Positions 19,479 to 29,161 of a stretch of DNA of 64,000 nt are shown one piece after another. The translations under genes were made by a program, and so were the position numbers. Source of the stretch: Bacteroides rodentium JCM 16496 (GTDB lineage Bacteria; Bacteroidota; Bacteroidia; Bacteroidales; Bacteroidaceae); the NCBI RefSeq assembly GCF_000614125.1, contig NZ_BAKJ01000007.1, forward strand, positions 62,001 to 126,000, given 5' to 3'. The notes under the pieces are model-generated. The model did no database searches. It was not told where the DNA came from and was given only the letters and a program-made list of their open reading frames with translations. The number at the start of each line of letters is the position of its first letter. Within the stretch, counting starts at the first letter, position 1.

Positions 19479-20033
19479 TTAATATCTTTCTTCTTCAAAT
19501 GAGTTTCCGGCTTCGTCCAAACCGCCGAAACCCTCTTTGTCGAAATCTTCCATATCGAAGTCCTGGTCGCCGTAAAAGTTTTCGTCCAAATCAAGGGAAC
19601 CGCCGGCAGCTGCCATCTCTTCAAAATCAATGGTCTGCTTGGGAGCTTCACCCGCTTTCTTGGTGCATTTGGCGCCTTTCATATCCTTTCCGGTAATGAT
19701 TTCAGAAAGCTCGATGAAGAAGCAGCGCTCAGTCATATAATCGAATACATAGAGAAGTTTCTGCTTCTCGTCTTCAACCAGTTCGCTCAGCTGGGTCTCT
19801 TTCATCACCCAACTGTCCATTTCCGGATTGTCGTCCATTTCTTCCAGCGTAATTTCTTTCTCTTTCTCCCAGTCATCATCGCAAATGAAGAAAGAAGTCA
19901 TCTGGTCGTTAGTGTAGCCTGCCGACTTTAGAATCGCTTCATGGAAGTCATAAAAGGTAGCTTCCGGGTCTATCTGTATTTCTCTGACAAAATCGTCTAC
20001 CTCATCAGAGATGATTGTAAATCTGTAGATCAT
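19479..20033 (-). CDS. pRiA4b Orf3-like (IS1096 passenger TnpR-like) protein
   Basis: 184 aa. The N-terminus YRFTIISDEVDDFVREIQIDPEATFYDFHEAILKSAGY and the DDDW, LVEDEKQKLLYVFDYMTERCFFIEL stretches match the pRiA4b Orf3-like family, named from a plasmid gene but usually chromosomal and not mobile. The last 50 residues are very acidic (FDMEDFDKEGFGGLDE). Function is unknown. It lies downstream of the lipid A gene block on the same strand. Confidence 0.8.
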   Translation of the reverse strand: MIYRFTIISDEVDDFVREIQIDPEATFYDFHEAILKSAGYTNDQMTSFFICDDDWEKEKEITLEEMDDNPEMDSWVMKETQLSELVEDEKQKLLYVFDYMTERCFFIELSEIITGKDMKGAKCTKKAGEAPKQTIDFEEMAAAGGSLDLDENFYGDQDFDMEDFDKEGFGGLDEAGNSFEEERY

Positions 20034-20036
20034 GTG

Positions 20037-20143
20037 ATTTATGATTTATGATTTATAATTTATAATTTATGGCGTCTGATTTGAGATTTATGGTTTCAAA
20101 TGCGTATTGCGCTCATAAATCATAAATCTCAAATCATAAATCC
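20037..20143. repeat. AT-rich word repeat with inverted halves
   Basis: GATTTATGATTTATG-type words on the left face CATAAATCATAAATC words on the right. A perfect 15-bp pair links 20078-20092 and 20121-20135. It may end lpxA transcription; it is one of several such intergenic word repeats here. Confidence 0.6.
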
Positions 20144-20145
20144 TT

Positions 20146-20922
20146 TCATTTCCCTGCGGGGATAATGCCGCGGGCTGATTCACGTATAAAGTTTACGATA
20201 TAGCTTATTTCCGGTGTCATTTCCATCTCATCCTCGATTTTCTTCAAGGCATCCGTATTGTTCAGGCCGCCTTGATAGATGATGCGATAGGCATCATGGA
20301 TTTTCTCGATGGTCTCGTTGGAGAAGCCACGGCGGCGTAACCCTACAATGTTGATTCCCGCATAGCAGATAGGCTCGCGTCCGGCAATGATGTACGGCGG
20401 GATGTCCTTGCTGAAACGGCAGCCGCCTTGTATCATGCCGTATCCTCCTACGCGGCAAAATTGGTGCATCAGTACATTGGCGCTGATGATGGAATTGTCG
20501 TCAATGACAATTTCGCCTGCCATCTTTGTAGAGTTGCCAATGATACAGCCGTTGCCAATCAGAGCATCGTGGGCCACATGTACGCTTTCCATCAGGAGGT
20601 TATTGCTGCCTACAACGGTTTTGCCTTTGGCAGCCGTGCCGCGGTTGACTGTTACGTTTTCACGTATGATGTTGTTGTCTCCGATTTCAGCAGTGCTTTC
20701 CTCTCCTCTGAACTTTAAATCCTGGGGAATGGCACCGATAACGGCTCCCGGGAAAATAGTATTTCCATTGCCGATGCGTGCACCGTACAGAATGTTGGCG
20801 TTTGCCATAATCTTGTTGTTATCACCGATTACCACATTCTTGTCAATGAAAACAAAAGGAGCAATCTCTACGTTTTCCCCGATTTTGGCTTCGGGATGAA
20901 TATACGCTAAGGGACTTATCAT
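20146..20922 (-). CDS. lpxA: UDP-N-acetylglucosamine acyltransferase LpxA
   Basis: 258 aa. Catalyses the first step of lipid A synthesis, adding a hydroxyacyl chain from ACP to UDP-GlcNAc. The protein is a left-handed beta helix of hexapeptide repeats (IGENVEIAPFVFIDKNVVIGDNN...). The catalytic His is in HVAHDALIGN; the C-terminal helical part (RRRGFSNETIEKIHDAYRIIYQGG) is typical. It follows lpxC-fabZ and lpxD on the same strand, a common cluster in Bacteroidetes. Confidence 0.95.
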   Translation of the reverse strand: MISPLAYIHPEAKIGENVEIAPFVFIDKNVVIGDNNKIMANANILYGARIGNGNTIFPGAVIGAIPQDLKFRGEESTAEIGDNNIIRENVTVNRGTAAKGKTVVGSNNLLMESVHVAHDALIGNGCIIGNSTKMAGEIVIDDNSIISANVLMHQFCRVGGYGMIQGGCRFSKDIPPYIIAGREPICYAGINIVGLRRRGFSNETIEKIHDAYRIIYQGGLNNTDALKKIEDEMEMTPEISYIVNFIRESARGIIPAGK

Positions 20923-20925
20923 ATT

Positions 20926-21057
20926 ATTTACGATTTAGCTATTTACGATTTACGATTGAGGATACTTGCGATTTACAGTATATACGATTTTACCTGAAGG
21001 TGATAATTCTTATGGGTAATATGAATCGTAAATCGTAAATCGTCCAATCGTAAATCT
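20926..21057. repeat. TTTACGATT-word inverted repeat
   Basis: TTACGATTTACGATT on the left faces AATCGTAAATCGTAAAT on the right, with a central unpaired part. It separates lpxA from lpxC-fabZ and may act as an intercistronic hairpin. Confidence 0.6.
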
Positions 21058-21059
21058 TG

Positions 21060-22445
21060 TTATTTGTTCTTAACTATTTGCGCCATAAACTCTGCTTCGC
21101 AGACAACCTTTTCGCCTACAAACACATAGCCTTTCATGGTAGAGATGCCGCGGCGTATGGGGGCCATCAGCTCTACACGGAAGATGAGGGTATCTCCAGG
21201 TACCACTTTCTGGCGGAATTTCACACCGTCAATCTTCATGAAGTAGGTGGAGTAGCGTTCCGGTTCATCCACCGAATTCAGTACAAGCAAACCTCCCGTC
21301 TGTGCCATTGCCTCTATCTGCAACACACCGGGCATTACGGGTTCCTGCGGGAAGTGTCCCTGGAAGAAAGGTTCGTTGGAAGTTACGTTCTTGACACCTA
21401 CAATGTAGTTGGCACCTATTTCTATGACTTTGTCCACCAATTGCATCGGGTAACGGTGAGGCAGAAGTTCGCGGATGCGGTTTACGTCCATAATCGGTTC
21501 GCGGTTGCAGTCGTAGGTAGGAGCTTGTATTTCGTGCAAGCGGATTTCCTTGCGCATCTGGCGGGCGAACTTATTGTTGATAGTGTGTCCCGGGCGGGTA
21601 GCGATGATACGGCCCTTGATGGGCTTGCCTATCAATGCCAGGTCACCGATGACGTCGAGCAACTTGTGGCGGGCGCATTCATTGGGCCACACCAAAGGTT
21701 TGTGGTTGATATATCCCAATTGTTTGGCGTCCATGTGGGGAACCCCCATTACGTCGGCCAGCTTGTCATAGTTCTCCTGTGACATTTCGCGTTCGTAAAT
21801 AACAATCGCATTGTCAAGGTCGCCTCCCTTGATAAGACCGGCCTGCAGCAACGGCTCAATTTCGCGTACAAACACGAAAGTACGGCTTGCGGCGATTTCA
21901 TCCTTGAACTTCGTCATGTCCTCCAGCGTTGCAAACTGGTTGGGGAGGATGTCGGAGTCGTATGATACCAATACATTCAAGCTGAAGTTCTCGTCCGGCA
22001 GCACGATGATGGAAGAGCCGGTTGTTTCGTCACGGAATTCAATTTTGGACTTGATGATATAGAAATCTTTTACGGCATTTTGTTCTACAGTGCCTACGCG
22101 CTCTATTTCGTTGACATAATATTGGGCGCTTCCGTCCAGAATGGGAAATTCCGGTCCGTTTACTTGTATCAGGCAGTTATCGATTCCCAATGCATAGAGG
22201 GCTGCCATGCCATGCTCCACTGTGCTCACCTTTACTCCGTTTTTGGAGATTACAGTTCCACGGGTAGTTTCGGATACGTTGTCTGCAACGGCATCGAAGG
22301 TAGGCTGTCCTTCCAAGTCGATACGTTGGATTTTGTATCCATGGTTATCCGGAGCAGGATTGAAAGTAACGGTTAGGTCAAGTCCCGTATGAAGACCTTT
22401 TCCACTAAGCGAAAAGCTGTCTTTTAGAGTCTTTTGTTTTAACAT
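21060..22445 (-). CDS. lpxC-fabZ: Bifunctional LpxC deacetylase / FabZ dehydratase
   Basis: 461 aa. Residues 1 to about 300 are LpxC, the zinc deacetylase that commits UDP-acyl-GlcNAc to lipid A: STVEHGMAAL carries one zinc His, and ARHKLLDVIGDLAL the second His and the Asp. Residues about 315-461 are FabZ, the (3R)-hydroxyacyl-ACP dehydratase: LLPHRYPMQLVDKV and the hot-dog active site FFQGHFPQEPVMPGVLQIEAMAQ. The fusion is known in Bacteroidetes and couples lipid A with fatty acid synthesis. It follows lpxD by 3 bp. Confidence 0.96.
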   Translation of the reverse strand: MLKQKTLKDSFSLSGKGLHTGLDLTVTFNPAPDNHGYKIQRIDLEGQPTFDAVADNVSETTRGTVISKNGVKVSTVEHGMAALYALGIDNCLIQVNGPEFPILDGSAQYYVNEIERVGTVEQNAVKDFYIIKSKIEFRDETTGSSIIVLPDENFSLNVLVSYDSDILPNQFATLEDMTKFKDEIAASRTFVFVREIEPLLQAGLIKGGDLDNAIVIYEREMSQENYDKLADVMGVPHMDAKQLGYINHKPLVWPNECARHKLLDVIGDLALIGKPIKGRIIATRPGHTINNKFARQMRKEIRLHEIQAPTYDCNREPIMDVNRIRELLPHRYPMQLVDKVIEIGANYIVGVKNVTSNEPFFQGHFPQEPVMPGVLQIEAMAQTGGLLVLNSVDEPERYSTYFMKIDGVKFRQKVVPGDTLIFRVELMAPIRRGISTMKGYVFVGEKVVCEAEFMAQIVKNK

Positions 22446-22448
22446 TGG

Positions 22449-23489
22449 TTACTTATTTAATTGTTGTTTAAGTTCATTCAATTCTTTGCGGAGTTGGCGC
22501 AGTTCCACTTGCATTTCCGGCAAACTTCTTTGTGCGATGGATGCCTTGAAATATTGTTTCAGCTCCATAGGAGGAGTACCGATAAGCTGGCTACCGTCCT
22601 TTATGCTACTGGGAACACCGGACTGTGCGCCAAGGTTCACTTTGTTGCCAATATGAATATGGCCTGCAATGCCTACCTGCCCGCCGAACATGCACCATTC
22701 TCCTATCTTGGTAGAACCTGCTATACCTACTTGCGCCGCCATTACGGTGTGGGAGCCTATTTCATCATTGTGTGCCACCTGAATCAAATTATCCAGTTTC
22801 ACGCCGCTATGTACGATGGTGGCTCCCATTGTGGCACGGTCCACACACGTGTTGGCACCGATTTCCACATGGTCTTCCAGGATGGTGATACCTATTTGCG
22901 GAATCTTTTCATATCCTTCGGGCGTAGGGGCAAAGCCGAAACCGTCTGCACCGATGACACAGCCGGAGTGCAGGATGCAGTGGTTGCCTACCCGACAATC
23001 GTGATAGATGGTTGCATTGGCGTAAATAATACAGTCATTGCCTACTTTGGCACCGCTGCCAATCGTGACGTGCGGATGGATGACCGTATTGTCTCCCACC
23101 TCTGCGTGTTCGCCAATGCAGGCAAAAGGTGCAATGTAAACATCTTTGCCTATTTTGGCAGTCTCGGCAACAAAGGCCAGAGAGTCAATTCCCACCCGTT
23201 TTGGCTTGCTTTGCTCATAAAGATTAAGCAATTTAGCAAGACTTTCATACGCATTGTCCACTTTAATCAAGGTTGCTTTTACTTCTTGTTCCGGAACAAA
23301 ATCCTTGTTTACCAGAACAATGCTTGATAGCGTTTCGTATATGTAAGGGGTGTATTTGGGATTGGATAGGAAGGAGATGGCTCCCGGTATTCCCTCTTCG
23401 ATTTTCGCAAAGGTGTGAACGGTAGCATTCTCGTCTCCAACAATTTCTCCTTGGATAAATGTTGCAATTTGTTTAGCAGAGAACTCCAT
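22449..23489 (-). CDS. lpxD: UDP-3-O-acylglucosamine N-acyltransferase LpxD
   Basis: 346 aa. Adds the second hydroxyacyl chain in lipid A synthesis. An N-terminal uridine-binding domain (about 1-105) leads to the hexapeptide-repeat helix with the catalytic His in [11 protein letters not shown], then [14 protein letters not shown]-terminal coiled coil ([19 protein letters not shown]) ends the protein. It is the first lipid A gene of the block and is probably co-transcribed with lpxC-fabZ. Confidence 0.95.
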   Translation of the reverse strand: MEFSAKQIATFIQGEIVGDENATVHTFAKIEEGIPGAISFLSNPKYTPYIYETLSSIVLVNKDFVPEQEVKATLIKVDNAYESLAKLLNLYEQSKPKRVGIDSLAFVAETAKIGKDVYIAPFACIGEHAEVGDNTVIHPHVTIGSGAKVGNDCIIYANATIYHDCRVGNHCILHSGCVIGADGFGFAPTPEGYEKIPQIGITILEDHVEIGANTCVDRATMGATIVHSGVKLDNLIQVAHNDEIGSHTVMAAQVGIAGSTKIGEWCMFGGQVGIAGHIHIGNKVNLGAQSGVPSSIKDGSQLIGTPPMELKQYFKASIAQRSLPEMQVELRQLRKELNELKQQLNK

Positions 23490-23573
23490 GTCTTATTCTT
23501 GTTAGATGGTTTCGAAACGCAAATAACGGACTTTTTTTTTATATTTCCTTGTCCTAGGGTGAATATTTTATAC

Positions 23574-24803
23574 TTATCTATGCAAACGTTGGTAGCATAA
23601 GTAGTACTTTTTTACTTTCTTGGACAGAAGAGAGATATTGAGCATATCCGATGCTTCGGCAATGTTCTTGATGCTGCCGTCGTTGTAGAGGATGTCAATA
23701 CTGTCATCTGCCTCGTCGTACATGTTCTTCTCGATGCTGGGGGTAGAGATGAAATATCTCGCTTCGGAGAGAGGGATGTCCAATTGTTCGCTGATTTGCA
23801 AAGTTAGTTCTTTTTTCCGTTCCTCGCTAATAGGTTCGGCAGAAATCTCGACTTTGAAGATATTTCGGTTAATCATGCCGGCACTCAGTGTGGACAAAAC
23901 CTTGTCCGGGTGGCGGCTCCATACCTTGAGGGCAGTCCAGATGTCATTATCGTCCAACTGGATGAAATTTTCCAGACTGTCGGGATTGTTATAGAATGCT
24001 TCCCGGTTGATGTCGTTGTAGAGGAAGAATTTCAAGGCGGGTGAGGCAAAGAGGTCTATGCCGCAGCTTGCCAGTTCCTTAGCGCGGAGCAGGGCGCTAA
24101 TCAGCATTTTCTCGTAGGCAACGGAGGTTTTGTGCAGATAGACCTGCCAGTACATCAGGCGGCGGGCGGTGAGGAAATTCTCGATGGAATAGATGCCTTT
24201 GGACTCTACTACCAGGTGGTCGTCCTTTACATCGAGCATCTTGATGATGCGGGCGGAGCCGATGTTACCCTCGGTTACTCCGGTGTAGAAGCTGTCGCGG
24301 CGCAGGTAGTCCAGGCGGTCCATGTCCAGCTGTCCGCTCACTAGTTGGTGCAGGAAGCGCTTGGGGTATTCGTCCTTGAAGATTTGGATGGCGAGGGTCA
24401 GCTGTCCGTTCATTTCCTTGTTGATACGTTCCATCAGCATCAAGGAGATGTCTTCGTGGGAGACGCCCTGCACGATGGTATTTTCCAGTACGTGGGAGAA
24501 GGGGCCGTGGCCGATGTCGTGCATCAGGATGGCTGCTTCCACAGCTTCGGCTTCGCTGTCGAAGATAAAGTTTCCTTTGGTGGCAAGTTGCTGGAGGGCT
24601 TCGCTCATCAGGTAGAAGGCACCCAGGGAGTGCTGGAACCGTGTGTGTTGTGCACCGGGATAGACAACGGAGGACAGACCCAGTTGCTTGATACGGTTCA
24701 GCCGTTGCAAGAGGGGATGCCGTACGACATCGTACAACAACCCCTTTGGTATGTTTATGAACCCGAAGACAGGGTCGTTGATGATTTTACGTTCGTGGGA
24801 CAT
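23574..24803 (-). CDS. HD-domain phosphohydrolase (dGTPase/SAMHD1-like)
   Basis: 409 aa. The N-terminal half has an HD domain: QHTRFQHSLGAF supplies the first His, HDIGHGPFSH the HD pair, and a later SGQLDMDRLDYLRRDSFYTG the last Asp. The pattern matches the SAMHD1-like branch that cleaves deoxynucleoside triphosphates, but its substrate is not shown. It lies 84 bp upstream of lpxD on the same strand. Confidence 0.88.
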   Translation of the reverse strand: MSHERKIINDPVFGFINIPKGLLYDVVRHPLLQRLNRIKQLGLSSVVYPGAQHTRFQHSLGAFYLMSEALQQLATKGNFIFDSEAEAVEAAILMHDIGHGPFSHVLENTIVQGVSHEDISLMLMERINKEMNGQLTLAIQIFKDEYPKRFLHQLVSGQLDMDRLDYLRRDSFYTGVTEGNIGSARIIKMLDVKDDHLVVESKGIYSIENFLTARRLMYWQVYLHKTSVAYEKMLISALLRAKELASCGIDLFASPALKFFLYNDINREAFYNNPDSLENFIQLDDNDIWTALKVWSRHPDKVLSTLSAGMINRNIFKVEISAEPISEERKKELTLQISEQLDIPLSEARYFISTPSIEKNMYDEADDSIDILYNDGSIKNIAEASDMLNISLLSKKVKKYYLCYQRLHR

Positions 24804-25029
24804 GGGTAAATTGTTGTTTTGTTATGGATAATAATCTTGCTTGGTCCATGAGGTAGATAATTAGTGCTCAGTAAGATTTTAGGCAAGCATACTGACGTGC
24901 AAATATCCGAATCAAATCCCGAACTTCAAAATTTAATGCGGATATTCGTTGTTGCAGTGTCTTGTTTGGTATTGATGAGGCTGCGTATTCAAGAAATGTA
25001 TTTTGCGTAACTATCCTCCTTGATTCTTG

Positions 25030-25058
25030 TTTGTTATCCGATATTAATTGTAGTTTTG
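25030..25058 (+). promoter_or_regulatory. Candidate promoter upstream of DUF6930-like gene
   Basis: TTTG at 25030-25033 and TAGTTTTG at 25051-25058, 17 bp apart, lie 40 bp before the start codon. Spacing is slightly short. Confidence 0.45.
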
Positions 25059-25098
25059 CAAATGAGAAGATAATTGATAACCACTAAAAAATAAAAAG

Positions 25099-26151
25099 AT
25101 GATATTGACAGACGATATGCTTGCGGTGGCATTTCAATACCGCGATACGGAGTTATGGAAAATCTTGGCGGACAGTGATGTGTTTGCATTCCGCCTTTCC
25201 GATGGAGAGACCGGTTATTGTTGCGTGATGGGGAACGGGGGCGAGCATCTGGCCCTGGGGTTCTATCGGGGACGGAAAGGATTCTCTTCCTATCTGAAGA
25301 GTCTCATGATGGATGATATGCACCTTTCTAGCTTAGAGAGGTTTGAAATGGTGGCCACTTTAGACTGCATTAATTGCGACTTTATGCAAGCGGCTGACAT
25401 GGATGCCGCTGCGAAGAAGTTGATTCGCAGCTATGCCGAAGCTCATGGGATGAAGATACCTCGTTTTAAAGGATGGCCTGACTTTACCCGGCATCAGCCT
25501 TTAAAAATGCCGGCCGGCCTCACCTGTGAGCAGGATGCGCGCGACATAGTAGAGGCACTTCGTGCAGCTGTTGCTGTGGCGGGAGAGCTGAAGCACCGGA
25601 CACTGGTCAGTCTGGGCTTTGGGAAAGAGCCGGATTATCCTACCATGAAAGGTGGAAAGGAGGTTCCTTACCTTGTTCCCAATGCTGAAGGCGCATACGA
25701 CTGGGCTACTGCCAAGCTTCCTGCTTTTCAGCCCGATGAGTATCCCGCACCGGAATTTAAGAACGATATACTTGCAAGGGCGCTGAAAAAACAGCCTGCA
25801 TTCGGGGAATGTCAGGTGAAATTTGTTCACTTGCCGGTACCCTTGGATGGAGGAAAGGACGGGATGCCTTTTCTGCCTGGCATGTTGCTTTGCATGGAAG
25901 TCGAGAGAGGGGGGCTGTTTCCTATTTTCTCTATGGAGAGTGAAGGGGAGGAATCCGACCGGATACTTGTAGCACTTGCCAAGAACTTGTGTGACAGTGG
26001 CAGCAAGCCCGAGACGATTGAGGTGGGAGACGAGAGAACCGAATTCTTCTTGAAGGACTTCTGTGCCCGGGGGGGCATTCGTCTGCTGCGCAAGAAGGAG
26101 CTACCGGAACTGGAGAATGCTTGCGACTTTATGATGAGCAACTTTATGTAG
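25099..26151 (+). CDS. Uncharacterised protein, DUF7309/DUF6930-like
   Basis: 350 aa, no signal peptide or TM helix. The N-terminal part (WKILADSDVFAFRLSDGETGYCCVMGNGGEHLALGFYRG) resembles DUF7309; the C-terminal part (KPETIEVGDERTEFFLKDFCARGGI...LPELENACDFMM) resembles DUF6930. These domains often occur together, in some relatives with pRiA4b Orf3-like sequence. No catalytic motif is visible. It stands alone, facing a minus-strand gene across array B. Confidence 0.55.
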   Translation: MILTDDMLAVAFQYRDTELWKILADSDVFAFRLSDGETGYCCVMGNGGEHLALGFYRGRKGFSSYLKSLMMDDMHLSSLERFEMVATLDCINCDFMQAADMDAAAKKLIRSYAEAHGMKIPRFKGWPDFTRHQPLKMPAGLTCEQDARDIVEALRAAVAVAGELKHRTLVSLGFGKEPDYPTMKGGKEVPYLVPNAEGAYDWATAKLPAFQPDEYPAPEFKNDILARALKKQPAFGECQVKFVHLPVPLDGGKDGMPFLPGMLLCMEVERGGLFPIFSMESEGEESDRILVALAKNLCDSGSKPETIEVGDERTEFFLKDFCARGGIRLLRKKELPELENACDFMMSNFM

Positions 26152-26182
26152 CAAAACTGCGGTTGCTTCCCTTTGCTTCTTA

Positions 26183-26336
26183 TAAAGTCTCGTTCTCTTG
26201 ATATTAAAGCGGTACTTTGTCGCCAATAAAGCGTTGCTTTATCGCCGATAAAGTACCGCTTTACTGCCGATAAAGTATTGCTTTACTGCCGATAAAGTGA
26301 CGCTTTATTGGTAGTAAAGAAAAATAAAGTTGTAAT
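26183..26336. repeat. Array B: exact 22-bp palindromic tandem repeat
   Basis: TAAAG begins at 26183, 26205, 26227, 26249, 26271, 26293 and 26315, an exact 22-bp period. The middle five units read TAAAG-nnnnn-CTTTR, a short stem with variable loop, followed by a spacer near CTGCCGA. The second unit core is nearly the reverse complement of the fourth. It fills the gap between two convergent genes. Confidence 0.85.
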
Positions 26337-26363
26337 CTGCTGATTGATAGTGTAGCTACGCTC

Positions 26364-26819
26364 TTATCCTTCCCACGCCAGACAGTACTGAAATTCATCG
26401 AACTTAGGTTCGCCGGCTATACCTGCCGAGCGGAATACGTTGCGGATGGCTTCTTGTTCTTGGGGAGAGATGAGACGCTCTCCTTTGCGGCTTTGGTAGA
26501 AGTAGCTCTCGCATGAAAAGCATTGCATTACCCGTAGGCGGACTATGCGGGATTGCTTTAAGGGGAGGTCTTCGAAGAGTTGGGTCATGCCCTTGGCATA
26601 GCGCAGGGGTTTATTGTCGCGGTAATACCGGCAACTGTCGGTGGGCGAAAGGCGTTGCACGTAAACGGGGTTTACGCAGTATAGTATATTCTTCCCTTCT
26701 TCCTCGCTTTCCGCGAGGGTCTGCGCCGCGATGGCTCGCAGGCAGGTGGCTGCTTTGGGGCAAAGGTCTTTGCCCGCAAAGCAGTGTACATAATGTTGAG
26801 GTATGTCTTGCAGGAGCAT
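26364..26819 (-). CDS. DUF6078-like protein
   Basis: 151 aa from the ATG at 26817-26819; a longer upstream reading shadows pyrF and is rejected. Many Cys and Tyr residues are spaced regularly (HYVHCFAGKDLCPKAATCLR, CVNPVYVQR, CRYYRDNK, MQCFSCESYFY), suggesting a metal or structural site. It resembles the Bacteroides DUF6078 family. It follows pyrF by 11 bp and may be co-transcribed. No function is known. Confidence 0.65.
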   Translation of the reverse strand: MLLQDIPQHYVHCFAGKDLCPKAATCLRAIAAQTLAESEEEGKNILYCVNPVYVQRLSPTDSCRYYRDNKPLRYAKGMTQLFEDLPLKQSRIVRLRVMQCFSCESYFYQSRKGERLISPQEQEAIRNVFRSAGIAGEPKFDEFQYCLAWEG

Positions 26820-26830
26820 AATGGAGCTGT

Positions 26831-27655
26831 TTACAGAATTGCTTTCAACTGTTCCGCCATCTGTGCCTGCACCTCTTGGGCGGCTTTTCGGCTGGCGGCG
26901 GCGAAGTTCTCCGTCTTGTCCACGTAGATGATACCACGGCTGGAGTTGACAATCAGGCCGCAAGTCTTGTTCATGCCATACTTGCACACCTCTTCCAGCG
27001 AACCGCCTTGTGCGCCTACGCCGGGAACCAACAGGAAGTGTTCGGGAACAATCTTGCGGATGTCTTCGAAGGCACGGCCTTGCGTGGCACCTACTACATA
27101 CATCATCTGTTCGTCGTTTGCCCACTCCTGCGATTTGCGCAGAACTTTTTCGAAAAGGCGTTCGCCTTCTTTGTCTTCCGTCAGCTGGAAGTCGTGCGAG
27201 CCTTTGTTGCTGGTCAGTGCAAGCAGGATTACCCATTTGCCTTCGTACGTAAGGAACGGGGTCACACTGTCCTCACCCATATACGGGGCTACGGTTACGG
27301 AATCAATGTCCAGCTCTTCGAAGAAGGTGCGGGCATACATGGCAGAGGTGTTCCCGATGTCACCGCGTTTGGCGTCGGCAATGATGAATTGGTCGGGATA
27401 GTTCTGCTTGATGTAGTTTACGGTTTTCTCGAAAGCTATCCAGCCTTTCACGCCCATGCTCTCATAAAAAGCCAGGTTGGGCTTGTAGGCGATGCAGAGG
27501 TCGGCAGTGGCGTCGATGATGGCTTTGTTGAAAGCGAATATAGGGTCTTCCTCTTTCAGAAGATGTTCGGGTATTTTCTTGATGTCGGTGTCAAGACCTA
27601 CGCAAAGAAATGACTTCTTGCGCTTGATGTTCTCGAATAATTGCTGTTTGTCCAT
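26831..27655 (-). CDS. pyrF: Orotidine 5'-phosphate decarboxylase, type 2
   Basis: 274 aa. Makes UMP by decarboxylating OMP, the last step of pyrimidine synthesis. The active-site motif [15 protein letters not shown] is present, with FLCVGLDTD at the N-terminus and [12 protein letters not shown] near the phosphate site. Length and motif place it in the longer type-2 group. The gene lies downstream of prfA on the same strand with a hairpin between them. Confidence 0.95.
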   Translation of the reverse strand: MDKQQLFENIKRKKSFLCVGLDTDIKKIPEHLLKEEDPIFAFNKAIIDATADLCIAYKPNLAFYESMGVKGWIAFEKTVNYIKQNYPDQFIIADAKRGDIGNTSAMYARTFFEELDIDSVTVAPYMGEDSVTPFLTYEGKWVILLALTSNKGSHDFQLTEDKEGERLFEKVLRKSQEWANDEQMMYVVGATQGRAFEDIRKIVPEHFLLVPGVGAQGGSLEEVCKYGMNKTCGLIVNSSRGIIYVDKTENFAAASRKAAQEVQAQMAEQLKAIL

Positions 27656-27673
27656 ATTGCTCTATAATTACGG

Positions 27674-27718
27674 GCTGCAAGCTACGGGCTACGGGGAGGT
27701 AGCGTGCAGGCTTGCAGC
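27674..27718 (-). terminator. Hairpin between prfA and pyrF
   Basis: GCTGCAAGC at 27674-27682 pairs with GCTTGCAGC at 27710-27718. It sits downstream of the prfA stop in the direction of transcription. A clean T-tail is not seen. Confidence 0.45.
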
Positions 27719-27778
27719 TTTTGGGTTATTTTTTAGTTATGAGTATTAAATACTTGTCACTTGTTTCTTGTCACTGCT

Positions 27779-28891
27779 TTACAACTCGCTCTCTTTCAGT
27801 CTTTCTGCATTTTCCGCCACAATCAGGTGGTCGATGCAGTCCTGGATGTCTCCGTCCATAAAGGCGGCGAGATTATAAATGGTGTAGTTGATGCGGTGGT
27901 CGGTGATGCGTCCCTGCGGATAGTTGTAGGTACGTATCTTGGCGGAGCGGTCGCCGGTGGAGACCATCGTCTTGCGCTTGGAGGCGATGTCGTCAATGTA
28001 CTTCTGGTGTTCCTTGTCGTAGATGAAGGTACGCAGGCGCGCAAGGGCGCGTTCCTTGTTTTTGGGCTGGTCGCGCGTCTCGGTACATTCGATGAGGATT
28101 TCTTCGACTACGCCCGTGTTGGGGTTCTTCCAGTTGTAGCGCAGGCGCACGCCTGATTCCACCTTGTTCACGTTCTGACCGCCGGCGCCACCGCTTCGGA
28201 AGGTGTCCCACTTGATTTCGCCTTCGTTGATGACCACGTCGAACTCTTCGGCTTCGGGAAGCACGGCTACGCTGGCGGCCGAGGTGTGTACGCGTCCTTG
28301 CGTCTCGGTGGCCGGTACGCGTTGCACGCGGTGCACGCCCGATTCATACTTCAGTGTGCCATATACATTGTCGCCCGTCACGGAGCAGACGATTTCCTTG
28401 AAACCGCCGGCTGCACCTTCGTTGGCGCTGGATATCTCCATTCTCCATCCCTTGGATTCGCAGTACTTGGTGTACATGCGGAAGAGGTCTCCGGCAAAGA
28501 TGGCCGCTTCGTCGCCACCCGTACCGCCACGTATCTCGAGGATGGCATTGCGACCGTCCTGCGGGTCGGCGGGGACGAGCAGCAGCTTTATCTGCTCTTC
28601 CAGTTCCGGTTGGCGGGTTTGGCAGGCATCCAGCTCTTCGCGTGCCATTTCGCGCATCTCCTGGTCTGTTTCGTTGGCAATGATTTCTTTGGCCTCTTCG
28701 ATGCCGCTCAGTACCTGCATGTACTCCTTGCGGGCATTCATCAGGTCGCCCAGTTCTTTATATTCTTTGGTGAGCTTGACGTAACGCTTCTGGTCGGCAA
28801 TCACTGCCGGGTCTGTAATCAAGGTCGATACTTCTTCGAAGCGGGCGACAAGCCCTTCCAGCTTCTCAAGTATGGTGTTATTTTCTGCCAT
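27779..28891 (-). CDS. prfA: Peptide chain release factor 1
   Basis: 370 aa. Recognises UAA and UAG and triggers peptide release. The stop-codon reading motif PAT is in [16 protein letters not shown]; the catalytic GGQ is in [13 protein letters not shown]. The start overlaps the end of a small membrane protein gene by 14 bp, so translation is probably coupled. Confidence 0.97.
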   Translation of the reverse strand: MAENNTILEKLEGLVARFEEVSTLITDPAVIADQKRYVKLTKEYKELGDLMNARKEYMQVLSGIEEAKEIIANETDQEMREMAREELDACQTRQPELEEQIKLLLVPADPQDGRNAILEIRGGTGGDEAAIFAGDLFRMYTKYCESKGWRMEISSANEGAAGGFKEIVCSVTGDNVYGTLKYESGVHRVQRVPATETQGRVHTSAASVAVLPEAEEFDVVINEGEIKWDTFRSGGAGGQNVNKVESGVRLRYNWKNPNTGVVEEILIECTETRDQPKNKERALARLRTFIYDKEHQKYIDDIASKRKTMVSTGDRSAKIRTYNYPQGRITDHRINYTIYNLAAFMDGDIQDCIDHLIVAENAERLKESEL

Positions 28892-29159
28892 TTGATTCTA
28901 AAAATACGGTAAGTAGAGCCGTCATTATTAATATTAGAATGAAGAAAACCACCCATTGCCATGCAGGTGTTTTCTTCTTTTTGATGTTGATGTAGTTACT
29001 TCCCACAAAAGAACCGACAAAACCTCCCATCATGATGCCAAGGTTTTTGATATACGGGCAATCAAGCCATGTCCCTATGCCAATGCCTAAAGCACACAAC
29101 GAGATACCCGCTAATAAAAACAAGCATCCTTTGTCTGGGTTTTGCTTTGTTGCATTCAT
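28878..29159 (-). CDS. Small membrane protein, unknown
   Basis: 93 aa with three hydrophobic segments: CLFLLAGISLCALGIGIGTW, a Gly-rich segment LGIMMGGFVGSFVGSNY, and VVFFILILIMTALLTVFL. A KKKK stretch lies on one side, which is probably cytoplasmic. It is packed between purM (2-bp gap) and prfA (14-bp overlap), so it belongs to that operon. I do not recognise the family. Confidence 0.65.
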   Translation of the reverse strand: MNATKQNPDKGCLFLLAGISLCALGIGIGTWLDCPYIKNLGIMMGGFVGSFVGSNYINIKKKKTPAWQWVVFFILILIMTALLTVFLESNGRK

Positions 29160-29161
29160 GT

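Noticed and set aside
19479..20033. Transposon or IS-related gene
   Set aside because: The family name comes from a plasmid/IS passenger; no terminal repeats or transposase are nearby.
26820..27236. N-terminal extension of the DUF6078-like gene
   Set aside because: It reads through pyrF in another frame with Arg-rich sequence; the Met at 26819 is the sensible start.
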